A stretch of DNA of 32,321 nt from Fretibacterium sp. OH1220_COT-178 (GCF_003860125.1 NZ_RQYL01000030.1:1-32321), one strand, 5' to 3'. Shown: positions 19,088 to 26,940, counted from the first letter of the stretch. Notes: generated by a model not told the origin, from the sequence alone. Program-made: numbers and translations.

Positions 19088-19570
19088 TCAGGCGAGCATC
19101 AGGCCGCGCAGCATTTTTTTCAGCATGTCGGCCTGAATGAGGTTGCGCTTGTGGGGCGAGAGGTCGAACTCGCTGCGCCCCAGCTCCTCCGCGTGCCGCA
19201 GAGCCACCTCGATGATCAGGCGCTCCCGGGCCGTGAGCAGGCCGCGCTCCTGGAGCGCCGGGAGCAGCTTCCGGCACTCCTGCTCCGTGATCGTCTCGCC
19301 GACGATATCGTCGATGTGGTGCAGCCTTTCCTCGGGATCCTCGCAGGAGATGCGCAGGATGCGGATGTAGCCGTGCCCGCCCCTCTGGCTCTCCACCAGA
19401 AAACCCCGTTCGGGGGTGAAACGGCTGCGGAGGACGTAGTTGATCTGGCTGGGCACGCAGCCGAACGTCTCGGCCAGCTCTTTGCGCCTCAGGGACACGA
19501 TGGATTCGTCCCCCTCGGCGCCGAAGAGCTCGTGAATGTATTTTTCGATGGTTCGGGTCAGATTCGACAA
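19088..19570 (-). CDS. ctsR: Transcriptional repressor CtsR
   Basis: CtsR represses clp genes and releases DNA at high temperature. The N-terminal winged helix-turn-helix is clear (LRRKELAETFGCVPSQINYVLRSRFTPERGFLVESQRGGHGYIRI), including the Gly-rich RGGHGYIRI wing that senses heat. The C-terminal dimerisation domain follows (LLTARERLIIEVALRH). At 160 aa it is full length. The start is TTG (19568-19570) with AGGGAG 6 nt upstream. In Bacillus CtsR is controlled by McsA/McsB from the same operon; those genes are absent here. A promoter and possible CtsR site lie upstream. Confidence 0.94.
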   Translation of the reverse strand: MSNLTRTIEKYIHELFGAEGDESIVSLRRKELAETFGCVPSQINYVLRSRFTPERGFLVESQRGGHGYIRILRISCEDPEERLHHIDDIVGETITEQECRKLLPALQERGLLTARERLIIEVALRHAEELGRSEFDLSPHKRNLIQADMLKKMLRGLMLA

Positions 19571-19620
19571 AATGCGCTCCCTGCTTTCGAAAAAATTGAG
19601 GTCCTGTAGCGTCGTCCTTC

Positions 19621-19649
19621 ATTCTAACTTTAAGGTCAGTTATAATCAA
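19621..19649 (-). promoter_or_regulatory. Promoter of ctsR-clpC
   Basis: On the minus strand TTGATT (19649-19644) and TAGAAT (19626-19621) are separated by exactly 17 nt, close to the sigma-70 consensus. Transcription would begin around 19614, leaving a leader of about 45 nt before the TTG of ctsR. The promoter stands out as an AT-rich patch in GC-rich surroundings. Confidence 0.7.
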
Positions 19650-19650
19650 T
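19634..19650. promoter_or_regulatory. Candidate CtsR operator overlapping the ctsR promoter
   Basis: Read on the plus strand this is GGTCAGTTATAATCAAT. The known CtsR box is a direct repeat of (A/G)GTCAAA around NAN; 10 of its 15 defined positions match, including an intact GGTCA and the central A. It covers the -35 box and spacer of the ctsR promoter, where a repressor would block it. The match is partial. Confidence 0.45.
19641..19646 (+). promoter_or_regulatory. Possible -10 box of a divergent promoter for def
   Basis: A perfect TATAAT lies on the plus strand, inside the ctsR promoter region. The hexamer 17 nt upstream (TTCATT, 19618-19623) is a poor -35 box. If used, the leader of def would be about 180 nt, holding the hairpin at 19770-19796. 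Confidence 0.3.
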
Positions 19651-19769
19651 AATGAAAAATGCCGAGAGGCACCGAGTGACGTTTTGCGGCCGGGGACGTA
19701 TACTTTTCGAGGGAGCGACGGTTGCATGTATGGACGGGACCCGCTGTGCGCGAGGTCTTGGCCGGTTCC

Positions 19770-19796
19770 CCGCAGGGTTTTTGAAAAAGGCTGCGG
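19770..19796 (+). other. Hairpin in the def leader
   Basis: CCGCAG (19770-19775) pairs with CTGCGG (19791-19796). The 15-nt loop holds the small palindrome TTTTTGAAAAA. There is no T-run after it. It could be a leader structure, but no known riboswitch or attenuator family is recognised. No convincing gene lies in 19653-19835. Confidence 0.25.
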
Positions 19797-19835
19797 AGGC
19801 CGTCTTTGTTTTGTCGTCTGGAGGTTTTCGATTCG

Positions 19836-20378
19836 ATGCCCAAACATGAGGAACGCGACAGGATGGACGATGAGGTCCTGACGCAGTCGGTGCTGCAGAT
19901 TCGCTGTTTTCCCGACCCCGTGCTCAAGAAGCCCGCGGAGCCCGTGGAATGCTTCGACGCGGAGCTGCTGGATTTCGTGGAGAGGATGCGTGCCACGATG
20001 CGGATGAGCGATGGGGTCGGCCTGGCGGCCCCCCAGGTGGGGGAGTCCCGGAGGATCGCCATTGTGGAATATGACGGGCGCTCCTTCGTTCTGATCAATC
20101 CCCGGCTGCTCGAACAGAGGGACGAGCAGACCGGAGAGGAGGGGTGCCTGAGCTTCCCGGGCATCTATGCCGAGGTGCGGCGGCCCGCGTGGGTCCGGGT
20201 CGAGGCCCGGGACGAGAGAGGGGAGCTCCATATCCACGAGGTCGAGGGCTTTCTGGCCCGTGCGTTTTTGCACGAGATGGACCACCTGGACGGCAAGCTC
20301 TTCATCGAGTACCTCTCGCCCCTCAAGCGCGGAATGATCCGGAACAAAATGCGCAAGCGCGCGGCCGCGCCCCGGTGA
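19836..20378 (+). CDS. def: Peptide deformylase
   Basis: Def removes the formyl group from the N-terminal methionine of new proteins. All three motifs of the metallo-enzyme are intact: GVGLAAPQV, EGCLSFPG with the metal-binding Cys, and HEMDHLDG with the two metal His residues and catalytic Glu. I choose ATG 19836, 11 nt after GGAGG (19820-19824); ATG 19863 is possible and still leaves the whole domain. The stop overlaps the fmt start (TGATG), so the two enzymes that remove and add formyl groups are translationally coupled, a common arrangement. Confidence 0.95.
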   Translation: MPKHEERDRMDDEVLTQSVLQIRCFPDPVLKKPAEPVECFDAELLDFVERMRATMRMSDGVGLAAPQVGESRRIAIVEYDGRSFVLINPRLLEQRDEQTGEEGCLSFPGIYAEVRRPAWVRVEARDERGELHIHEVEGFLARAFLHEMDHLDGKLFIEYLSPLKRGMIRNKMRKRAAAPR

Positions 20379-21313
20379 TGCGCCTGTGGTTCATGGGGAG
20401 CGGCGCGTTTGCGGCCCGGTGCCTGGCGCACATGAGCGCGTCGCTTCCCTTCGAGCGGGTGATCACGGGCGAACCCACCCGCGCCGGGCGCGGGCTGAAG
20501 GAGACCGTGTCCCGCGTCGAGGAGACCGCCGTGGCCCTGGGGCTCCCCCTGGAGCGGACGGGGCTCCTCTCCCGCAACGAAGCGCTGATGGGGGCCCTCG
20601 GCGCATCCCCGCCCGACGCCATCTTCGTCGTGGACTTCGCGCAGATGATTCGCGAGCCCTTCCTGGACGCGCCCCGCTGGGGCTGCTTCAACATCCACCC
20701 CTCGCTGCTTCCCCGCTGGCGCGGTGCGGCGCCCATCCAGCGCGCCCTGATGAACGGGGACGCCGAGACGGGGGTCACCGTCTTTCGGCTGGTGCGGAAG
20801 ATGGATGCGGGGCCCGTCCTGCGTCAGGCATCTCTCCCCCTCGAGCCGTCCGCCACCGCGTCGGAGCTTTACGAAAAATTGAGCCTTAGGGGCAGCCAAA
20901 TCGCCGTTGAAGGTGTACAATGTTTACAGAATAGCATGGATAATATGACTCAATTTTTAAAAGAGCAAGACGAATCCATCGCTACCTACGCGCCCAAGGT
21001 GGAAAAGGCCGAGGGGGAGGTCTCCTGGCTCTGGGACGCCCGCCGGGCGCACGACACGGTCCGCGCTTTGGACGCCTCCTTCGGGGCGTATGCGGCGGTC
21101 CGGGGTGCGCGTCTGAAGCTTTGGAGGACCCTGCCCGAGCCCGGGGCCGGAGGAGAGGCCGGGCGGGTGCTGCGGTTCTCCGAGGGATTTCCGGTCGTGG
21201 CCTTCGGTTCGGGGGCTCTTCGGCTCGAGGAGGTCCAGGCCGAGGGGAAGAGGAGGACCGGCGGGGGCGAATGGGCCAGGGGGATGCGTCTGAAAGAGGG
21301 GGATTTTCTGTGA
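20378..21313 (+). CDS. fmt: Methionyl-tRNA formyltransferase
   Basis: Fmt formylates the initiator Met-tRNA using 10-formyl-tetrahydrofolate. The N-terminal catalytic domain has FNIHPSLLPRWRGAAPIQRA with the catalytic Asn105 and His107, then GVTVFRLVRKMDAGPVL with the essential Asp at about 143. The C-terminal OB-type domain binds tRNA. At 311 aa it is full length. The ATG overlaps the def stop by one base. A patch at about 20870-20960 has far more A+T than the rest of the gene but keeps the reading frame and aligns with family sequence (QDESIATYAPKVEKAEGE). The end overlaps the next gene by 4 nt. Confidence 0.95.
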   Translation: MRLWFMGSGAFAARCLAHMSASLPFERVITGEPTRAGRGLKETVSRVEETAVALGLPLERTGLLSRNEALMGALGASPPDAIFVVDFAQMIREPFLDAPRWGCFNIHPSLLPRWRGAAPIQRALMNGDAETGVTVFRLVRKMDAGPVLRQASLPLEPSATASELYEKLSLRGSQIAVEGVQCLQNSMDNMTQFLKEQDESIATYAPKVEKAEGEVSWLWDARRAHDTVRALDASFGAYAAVRGARLKLWRTLPEPGAGGEAGRVLRFSEGFPVVAFGSGALRLEEVQAEGKRRTGGGEWARGMRLKEGDFL

Positions 21314-22083
21314 GCGAGGGGCGTACCCTTGCGGATATGGCGGGGCTCTACGATTGGCCCCGTGTGGTGGCCGTCACCGGAGCTCTGGGTTCCGGCAAGA
21401 CGGAGTTCGTCCTGAACCTGGCTCGGGGGCTCAAGGAGGCGGGAGAGCGCGTCACGATCGCGGATGCGGACATCATCAATCCCTATTTCTGCATCCGGCA
21501 GGTCTCGGACCAGTTGGAGCGCGAGGGGTTCACCGTGCTCAATCCCCCGGAGGCGGCCAAGTGGTCGGACATGTCCGTCCTGAATCCGAGCATCGCCCGG
21601 GCCATCGTGGACGAAGGGGCCCGGCTGATCCTCGACATCGGGGGGGATGCCGTGGGCGTCCGCGCTCTGACGCAGTTCGCTCCGGACCTGATTCGGGCGG
21701 GCTATCGGCTGCTCCTGGTCGTCAATGCCTTTCGTCCGGCGACGGGCAGCCCCGAGGCCATCGCCCGGATGCGGATCAAGATGGAGTCCCTGTGCGGGCT
21801 CGAAGTGGGGGGGCTGATCGCAAACTGCCACCTGATGGAGTCGACGACCGCCGCCGATGTGGCGGAGGGGGTGCGCGTGGTTCGGGACGCGGGGGAGAAG
21901 TTGAATCTCCCCGTCTTGTACGCAACGGTGCTGCCGGAGCTTCTGGAGGAGGCGGAGCGCCTTTTGGGCCCAGGCTCGGTGCCGCTCTGGCCGCTGGCCC
22001 GGTATATGCAGCGCCCCTGGGAGGGGGAGAGCATGTGGTCCGCCCCCGTCCGACAGGATGCGAGGGGCGGCGGATTGGTGTAA
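21310..22083 (+). CDS. P-loop ATPase of unknown role, upstream of the oxidoreductase genes
   Basis: The 257-residue protein has a Walker A motif in VTGALGSGKTEFVLNLARGL and an Asp-rich strand (VTIADADIINPYF) like MinD/ParA/CobQ-type NTPases. The strand LILDIGGDAVGVRAL may be the Walker B region, and VVNAFRPATGS and LIANCHLME resemble the base-recognition strands of that superfamily. I cannot name its partner. The GTG start overlaps the fmt stop and has GAGGGGG 7 nt upstream; ATG 21337 is an alternative. It lies 75 nt before the ferredoxin subunit gene, suggesting a link to assembly or control of that complex, which is inference. Confidence 0.75.
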   Translation: MSEGRTLADMAGLYDWPRVVAVTGALGSGKTEFVLNLARGLKEAGERVTIADADIINPYFCIRQVSDQLEREGFTVLNPPEAAKWSDMSVLNPSIARAIVDEGARLILDIGGDAVGVRALTQFAPDLIRAGYRLLLVVNAFRPATGSPEAIARMRIKMESLCGLEVGGLIANCHLMESTTAADVAEGVRVVRDAGEKLNLPVLYATVLPELLEEAERLLGPGSVPLWPLARYMQRPWEGESMWSAPVRQDARGGGLV

Positions 22084-22158
22084 GGGAGGTCCTTCCGGTT
22101 CGGGAGTGGGGCCGGAAACGTTTTCGACGTCAGCAGACAGGAGAGGAGACGTAGAAAC

Positions 22159-22374
22159 ATGCCGAAGGGACGAGTGGAGGTTCGAGAGGATTACTGCAAG
22201 AGCTGCGGGCTTTGCGTGGCGGCATGCCCCAAGAAGGTCCTGAGGATTTCCGACAGGATCAATCCCAGGGGGTACCGTCCGGTGGAGCAGTTCCAGGACG
22301 GGTGCATCGCCTGCACGCTTTGCGCCCGGACGTGTCCGGACGTGGTTCTGACGGTCTATCGTACCGACGCGTAA
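22159..22374 (+). CDS. 2-oxoacid:ferredoxin oxidoreductase, delta (ferredoxin) subunit
   Basis: This 71-residue protein is a two-cluster ferredoxin that carries electrons from the catalytic subunits to soluble ferredoxin. Two [4Fe-4S] motifs are complete: Cys13, 16, 19 and 23 in [13 protein letters not shown], and Cys49, 52, 55 and 59 in [13 protein letters not shown]. The size and its place as first gene of a four-gene set fit the delta subunit of VOR/KOR-type enzymes. GGAGAGGAG precedes the ATG. Confidence 0.92.
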   Translation: MPKGRVEVREDYCKSCGLCVAACPKKVLRISDRINPRGYRPVEQFQDGCIACTLCARTCPDVVLTVYRTDA

Positions 22375-22394
22375 GCTCAGGAGGGGGGATTGTC

Positions 22395-23462
22395 ATGGCT
22401 AAAGTGTTGATGAAGGGAACGGAGGCCATCGCCGAGGCCGCGGTGCAGGCGGGTTGCAGGTACTTCTACGGTTATCCGATCACCCCGCAGAACGAGATAC
22501 CCGAGTACATGTCGGCTCGTCTGCCGCAGGTGGGGGGCGTGTTTCTTCAGTGCGAGAGCGAGGTCGCGTCCATCAACGCCCTGATGGGCGGCGCGGCGAC
22601 GGGGTACCGCGTCATGACCACCTCGTCGAGCCCCGGCATTTCCCTCATGGCGGAGGGGATGTCCTACATCGCGATGGGCGAGCTGCCCTGCGTCATCGTC
22701 AACGTGATGCGGGCCGGTCCCGGGCTCGGTGGCATCCTGCCCGCTCAGGGCGACTACTTCCAGGCGACGCGCAACGCGGGGCACGGGGATTACCGCATGC
22801 TCGTCCTGGCGCCCGACAACCTTCAGGAGGCCGTGGACCTGGTCCAGGACGGATTCGACCTGTCTCAGAAGTATAGAACGCCGGTGATGGTGCTGGCGGA
22901 CGGCTTCATGGGGCAGATGATGGAGGCCGTGGAGATCAAGACTCGAGAGGTCGCCGCTCCCGAAAGCAACGCGGAGTGGGCTTTGGGCTGGCGCAAGGAG
23001 CGTGGCGGCCAGCGTACGATCATCTACAATCTCAAGCTGAACCCGGAGGACCTGGAGGAGCGCGTGACGCACCTTCAGCAGAAATACCTGAAGATCCGTG
23101 AGGACGAGCAGCGGTTCGAGCGCTACCGGGTGGACGATGCGGAGCTGGTGATCGCCGCCTACGGGACGACGAGCCGCATGGCCCGCACGGCGATCGACCG
23201 CCTGAGGGAGGAGGGGCTCAAGGTGGGGCTGATCCGGCCCATCACCCTCTGGCCCTACCCGGTGAAGGGTTTCCAGAACCTGCCCGCATCGGTCAAAATG
23301 CTGCTGGATGTCGAGATGAGCTCGGAGTTTCAGATGCTGGACGACGTCAAGATTGCGACCGAGTGCCGGCTGCCCGTGGAGACCTTCGGCCGTTGGGGCG
23401 GCTTCACGCCGTCCGTGCACGAGATCGAGGACCGCTGCAGGGAACTGCTTGGAAAGAAATAG
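22395..23462 (+). CDS. 2-oxoacid:ferredoxin oxidoreductase, alpha subunit (VorB/KorA-like)
   Basis: This subunit forms part of the catalytic core that oxidatively decarboxylates 2-oxoacids to acyl-CoA. It starts LMKGTEAIAEAAVQAGCRYFYGYPITPQNEIPEYM, the conserved pyrimidine-binding region of thiamine-diphosphate enzymes in this family, and has TTSSSPGISLMAEG and RAGPGLGG. The C-terminal domain (YGTTSRMARTAIDRLREEGLKVGLIRPITLWPYP) is the transketolase-C-like fold. At 355 aa it is typical for VorB. Members act on branched-chain 2-oxoacids (VOR) or 2-oxoglutarate (KOR); sequence alone does not let me choose. AGGAGGGGGG precedes ATG 22395. Confidence 0.92.
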   Translation: MAKVLMKGTEAIAEAAVQAGCRYFYGYPITPQNEIPEYMSARLPQVGGVFLQCESEVASINALMGGAATGYRVMTTSSSPGISLMAEGMSYIAMGELPCVIVNVMRAGPGLGGILPAQGDYFQATRNAGHGDYRMLVLAPDNLQEAVDLVQDGFDLSQKYRTPVMVLADGFMGQMMEAVEIKTREVAAPESNAEWALGWRKERGGQRTIIYNLKLNPEDLEERVTHLQQKYLKIREDEQRFERYRVDDAELVIAAYGTTSRMARTAIDRLREEGLKVGLIRPITLWPYPVKGFQNLPASVKMLLDVEMSSEFQMLDDVKIATECRLPVETFGRWGGFTPSVHEIEDRCRELLGKK

Positions 23463-23477
23463 ACGGGGGGCGAGAAG

Positions 23478-24224
23478 ATGAGCGATACGAAAGTTTTTGA
23501 GATGACAAAGACCTGGCAGAGGGACGTCCACACCCACTACTGCCCGGGCTGTACCCATGGAGTGGCTCACCGCCTGGTCTGCGAGGCCATCGACGAGCTG
23601 GGCATTCAGGAGGACACGATCGGCATCGCCCCGGTGGGATGCGCCGTCATCATGCACCAGTACATCGATGTGGATTTCATCGAGGCCGCTCACGGCCGCG
23701 CGCCGGCCCTGGCCTACGGCATCAAGGCCGTCAGGCCGGACAAGATCGTCTTCTCCTACCAGGGCGACGGCGATCTGGCCTCGATCGGGATGGGGGAGGT
23801 CGTCCACGCGGTCAACCGGGCCTGGCCCCTGACGATCATCTTCATCAACAACGCCATCTACGGCATGACCGGCGGGCAGATGGCGCCCACGACCCTGCTG
23901 GGGCAGAGGGCCACCACCTGCCCCTCGGGACGCGACGCCTACGTCAACGGCTATCCCATCCGGATGAGCGAGATGCTGGCCACCCTGGAGGGACCGGCCT
24001 ACATCGAGCGCGTGGCGCTCTCCCAGCCCAAGTACATCATGCAGGCCAAGGCCGCGATCAAGAAGGCGTTCCAGAACCAGATGGACAAGAAGGGCTTCTC
24101 GTTCGTCGAGGTGCTCTCCACCTGCCCCACCAACTGGGGCATGCGTCCCGTGGATGCCTTGAAATGGCTGGAGGAAAACATGATGCCCTACTACCCCCTG
24201 GGCGTCAAGAAGGATTTCGAGTGA
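23478..24224 (+). CDS. 2-oxoacid:ferredoxin oxidoreductase, beta subunit (thiamine-diphosphate binding)
   Basis: The beta subunit binds thiamine diphosphate and Mg. It has the N-terminal HYCPGCTHG motif, IGIAPVGCAV, and the cofactor-binding GDGDLASIGMGEVVHAVNR followed by FINNAIYGMTGGQMAPTT. It is 248 aa, lying 15 nt after the alpha gene and 16 nt before gamma. In a proteolytic anaerobe this complex would oxidise oxoacids made by transamination of amino acids, yielding acyl-CoA and reduced ferredoxin; that pathway role is inferred. Confidence 0.93.
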   Translation: MSDTKVFEMTKTWQRDVHTHYCPGCTHGVAHRLVCEAIDELGIQEDTIGIAPVGCAVIMHQYIDVDFIEAAHGRAPALAYGIKAVRPDKIVFSYQGDGDLASIGMGEVVHAVNRAWPLTIIFINNAIYGMTGGQMAPTTLLGQRATTCPSGRDAYVNGYPIRMSEMLATLEGPAYIERVALSQPKYIMQAKAAIKKAFQNQMDKKGFSFVEVLSTCPTNWGMRPVDALKWLEENMMPYYPLGVKKDFE

Positions 24225-24240
24225 GGAGGGCGGTGCCGTC

Positions 24241-24810
24241 ATGGACAAGAAAAGCGAGGGCAAGAAGTTCGAGCGCACGCTGGTTGCGGCCGGGTTCGGC
24301 GGACAGGGCCTGATGGTGCTGGGGCAGCTCGTCGCCTACACGGGCAATGCGGAAGGGCGCAACGTCTCCTGGCTCCCCTCCTACGGCCCCGAGATGCGGG
24401 GCGGTACGGCCAACTGCAGCGTCGTGATCTCCGACGAGAAGGTGGGGTCCCCGGTCGTCTCCGATGCGGATGCCGTGGTGGTGATGAACCAGCCGTCCCT
24501 GACCAAGTTCAAGGACGACGTCAAGAAGGGCGGCGTCCTGCTCTACAACAGCGATCTGGTCAAAGTGGAAGGTGAGAATATCCGCAGCGACATCCGAGCC
24601 ATCGCCGTCCCGGCCAACACGATCGCCAACGACAACGGCAGCGACAAGGTGGCGAACATCGTCATGCTGGGGGCCCTCGTTGCCGCGACCGACCTGGTGA
24701 GCGACTCGATGTGCGTCGAGATGATCAAGGAGAAGCTGGGCAAGAAGAAGCCGCAGTTCCTGCCCATGAACCTGAACGCTTACGAGGCGGGCAAGGCCCT
24801 GGTGAAATAG
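24241..24810 (+). CDS. 2-oxoacid:ferredoxin oxidoreductase, gamma subunit
   Basis: This is the gamma domain that binds the CoA part of the substrate. It shows the family start VAAGFGGQGLMVLGQLVAYTG and YGPEMRGGTANCSVVISDEKVGSPVV. The body has PANTIAN followed by NIVMLGALVAATDLV. At 189 aa it is full length. It is the last gene of the delta-alpha-beta-gamma set and ends about 100 nt before a strong hairpin. Confidence 0.93.
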   Translation: MDKKSEGKKFERTLVAAGFGGQGLMVLGQLVAYTGNAEGRNVSWLPSYGPEMRGGTANCSVVISDEKVGSPVVSDADAVVVMNQPSLTKFKDDVKKGGVLLYNSDLVKVEGENIRSDIRAIAVPANTIANDNGSDKVANIVMLGALVAATDLVSDSMCVEMIKEKLGKKKPQFLPMNLNAYEAGKALVK

Positions 24811-24912
24811 CGGCCCGCGGTTGTCTCTCCGAGGGGGGCCGCTCGCTTTAAAAGAGAGTTGAGCCACCGGCCGGTCCGCATAACCTCTGTTTCCTGAGGG
24901 GCTTAATGGGAT

Positions 24913-24951
24913 AATGAGAAGACCAAGGGGCATCCCCTTGGTCTTCTCATT
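24913..24951. terminator. Long perfect hairpin between convergent genes
   Basis: An 18-bp perfect stem (24913-24930 with 24934-24951) encloses a 3-nt loop. It lies between the end of the oxidoreductase operon and the convergent phosphatase gene, so it can serve both. There is no long T-run on either side. The rest of 24811-24976 holds no gene I can support. Confidence 0.7.
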
Positions 24952-24976
24952 TCGTTCATGAGTCCATGAGTCGAGT

Positions 24977-25993
24977 TCAATCAGGATAGTACTGGAGCGT
25001 CAGGTCTCGTTCCTTGCACCATTCCGTCCAGGTTTTTTCTTTGAAGTCAGTATCCTTGGCGTAATTGTAGAACTGTTGCAAGAAAATACGCCGCTCCACG
25101 GACGCTTTCATTCTGTAATGTTTTTTACCCGTAAGGGCCAATTCGGCACGTACATCTACGGGCCCTATGAGTCCTTGCCGAGCTGCAATATCGTCAAAAC
25201 TTGCCACTTTATAGCTCTTGTAAATGTCCGTCATCACCATAAAGTTTGTAGTGCGCCCTTCACCGGCGTAACAATGCATGAACAGCCACTCGTCGTCGGG
25301 GAGACCTGCCATGAAGGCTACAAACAGATCGACTTCGTGATCGTCGGGGCGAAAATGGTTGGTGTCCGCAAAACGCACATATTTAGCGCCTTTGCTTCTC
25401 ACAAATTCCCCCTCGCTCATGATTACTGGTTTCTTGTACTCCAGCATAGGGCTGTCGTAGTCCGCCCCCCAATTTTTGGTTTGATACATCTTGATGTGAT
25501 CCTGCTTTTTTAAGTCGTCAAGGAGTTTCGTCTCTATTTCGAGCACTTTTTCCGTAGGAATTCCTTCGTTGACGTAATTATTGGGTATCCAATACATAAA
25601 CACATTGCCGTCGATCAAACCATGTGTTTCACCACGCAGATCGAGCACGGTCAGCTTGTCTGGCGTTACGCCGACCTTTTCTTTGAGGGTGGCCAAAACC
25701 CAGTCAAATTGCTTTGCCGTAAAATCAGCTCCACCACTGGTGCGCAATGTGTCCATACCGGCCCGGCTTACCTCGGTCTTGTACCCCAGCTCTTTCAGTT
25801 TATCTAATTTTTCCGTTGGAAAGGGGTCTATCGACATTCGCCAGTTGGGGTATTTAAAATCTGCAGGCAGGTCTTCGTTGAGAAAGTCGACCTTCCAAAC
25901 CGGTGTTGGCTCGGCCGCATTCGACTGAGAGTATAGAAAGCCAAACAAAATGAAGGACGCCATCATCCAAAGTCCAAATACACGCCGCAACAT
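24977..25993 (-). CDS. Secreted PTP-like phosphatase (cysteine phytase family)
   Basis: The product resembles the PTP-like inositol polyphosphatases such as Selenomonas PhyA. The P-loop HCYAGEGRTT (His240, Cys241, Arg247) fits HCxxGxxR(T/S). It is flanked, as in PhyA, by LPDDEWLFM before and NFMVMTD after. LDLRGETHGLIDG (about 117-129) and the C-terminal KTWTEWC also align. The start MLRRVFGLWMMASFILFGFLY with SNAAEP is a signal peptide, so the protein is exported. Where PhyA has TDH with the general acid Asp, I read TNH (Asn212), with Asp210 two residues earlier. Base composition is far more AT-rich than the neighbours, suggesting transfer. AGGAGG and a promoter lie upstream. Substrate is unproven. 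Confidence 0.82.
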   Translation of the reverse strand: MLRRVFGLWMMASFILFGFLYSQSNAAEPTPVWKVDFLNEDLPADFKYPNWRMSIDPFPTEKLDKLKELGYKTEVSRAGMDTLRTSGGADFTAKQFDWVLATLKEKVGVTPDKLTVLDLRGETHGLIDGNVFMYWIPNNYVNEGIPTEKVLEIETKLLDDLKKQDHIKMYQTKNWGADYDSPMLEYKKPVIMSEGEFVRSKGAKYVRFADTNHFRPDDHEVDLFVAFMAGLPDDEWLFMHCYAGEGRTTNFMVMTDIYKSYKVASFDDIAARQGLIGPVDVRAELALTGKKHYRMKASVERRIFLQQFYNYAKDTDFKEKTWTEWCKERDLTLQYYPD

Positions 25994-26048
25994 AAAAACC
26001 TCCTTTATAAATTAAATGAAAAATTTATGCCGAGCTTTGCTGTCGTTC

Positions 26049-26077
26049 ACTTTATCAATATAAGTTTTTAATGTCAA
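26049..26077 (-). promoter_or_regulatory. Promoter of the PTP-like phosphatase gene
   Basis: On the minus strand a perfect TTGACA (26077-26072) and TAAAGT (26054-26049) are 17 nt apart. Transcription would start near 26042, giving a leader of about 50 nt that ends with AAAGGAGG before the ATG at 25993. Confidence 0.7.
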
Positions 26078-26306
26078 ATTTTATTGCGAGAAAGATCGAA
26101 TCTTTAGATGGGGTTTCAGATGAAATCTGTTTCTCTCCTTTTCCATCGAACATCGTTGGAGGTATCGTGAGGTCCTTGAAAATAAAAGACGCGTACTGCT
26201 GGGACGATAAGATGGCCTGTCTGTTTGTTAAAATTTAAGAAGCTGTGTTGCCTGTTTGTGCTTTTTCCGTTTTTTATCGCGTTGTCGAAAGGGGTCGGTG
26301 GGGAAC
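26078..26306. other. AT-rich gap upstream of the Nudix gene
   Basis: No gene is supported here. A small inverted repeat AAAGAT/ATCTTT (26091-26105) is present. I see no convincing plus-strand promoter, although one must exist nearby because the upstream gene is divergent. A+T stays high to about 26280, then drops sharply at the Nudix gene. Confidence 0.4.
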
Positions 26307-26870
26307 ATGGTGACGAACGGGACGACGGACTCGGAGCGCTGCGTCTCCAGCCGCCGGGTCTACGAGGGGCGCATCCTGAACCTGAGGGTGGACGAGGTGG
26401 CGCTCGCAAACGGCCGGGCGGCGAAGCGCGAGGTCGTGGAACACGCCGCCGCGGTGGGGGTCCTGGCCCTGGCGGACGGCGGCCGTGTCCTCCTGGTGCG
26501 CCAATACCGCTACGCCGTCGGGGAGGAGACGCTCGAGATCTGCGCCGGGCTGGTGGAGGAGGGGGAGGACCCGCGGGAGGCAGCGGTGCGCGAGATGCAG
26601 GAGGAGCTCGGGGTCCGGCCCGAGCGGCTGCGGGAGATCGGGCGCTTTTTCGCCTCGCCGGGCTTCTGTACGGAGCTGCTGATCCTGTTCCTGGCGGAGG
26701 GGCTCACGCCCTCGCGCCTGCCGCAGGACGAGGACGAGGACGTCTCCGTGGCGGAGATTCCCCTTGAGGATATCCCGATCAGGATGGCCGAGGGGGCGTT
26801 CCGGGACTCCAAGACCTATGCGGCTCTGGCCTGGCTGATGGCCCGAGAGGGGCTGCGGCCGCAGTCATGA
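26307..26870 (+). CDS. Nudix hydrolase, ADP-ribose pyrophosphatase type
   Basis: The protein (187 aa) contains a perfect Nudix box, running from GLVEEGEDP to REMQEELGV, which binds metal and hydrolyses nucleoside diphosphate derivatives. The preceding LLVRQYRYAVGEETLEICAG and following FFASPGFCTELLILFLAEGL are typical of the NudF/ADP-ribose pyrophosphatase group, including the Pro 15-17 residues after the box. I use ATG 26307; GTG 26310 is possible. An upstream in-frame extension to 26256 is AT-rich and not conserved. Substrate is predicted as ADP-ribose from family likeness only. Confidence 0.88.
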   Translation: MVTNGTTDSERCVSSRRVYEGRILNLRVDEVALANGRAAKREVVEHAAAVGVLALADGGRVLLVRQYRYAVGEETLEICAGLVEEGEDPREAAVREMQEELGVRPERLREIGRFFASPGFCTELLILFLAEGLTPSRLPQDEDEDVSVAEIPLEDIPIRMAEGAFRDSKTYAALAWLMAREGLRPQS

Positions 26871-26940
26871 GCTTCGCCGGTTTTGTCCGCGCCCCGTCCT
26901 CTCGGAGGTCCGGGGCCGCCGGAGCGGAGAGGGAAGCGGG

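Noticed and set aside
19652-19881. Two 65-codon frames in the def leader
   Set aside because: They lack ribosome binding sites and any familiar sequence and overlap the hairpin and the def start.
19053-20285. Minus-strand extension of the clpC frame by about 410 codons
   Set aside because: It runs through ctsR, the promoter and def in other frames; true ClpC begins MWQFFTERG at 19052 with an AAGGAG site.
25076-25928. Plus-strand frames opposite the phosphatase gene
   Set aside because: They are antisense to a clearly conserved protein and have no domain or ribosome site.
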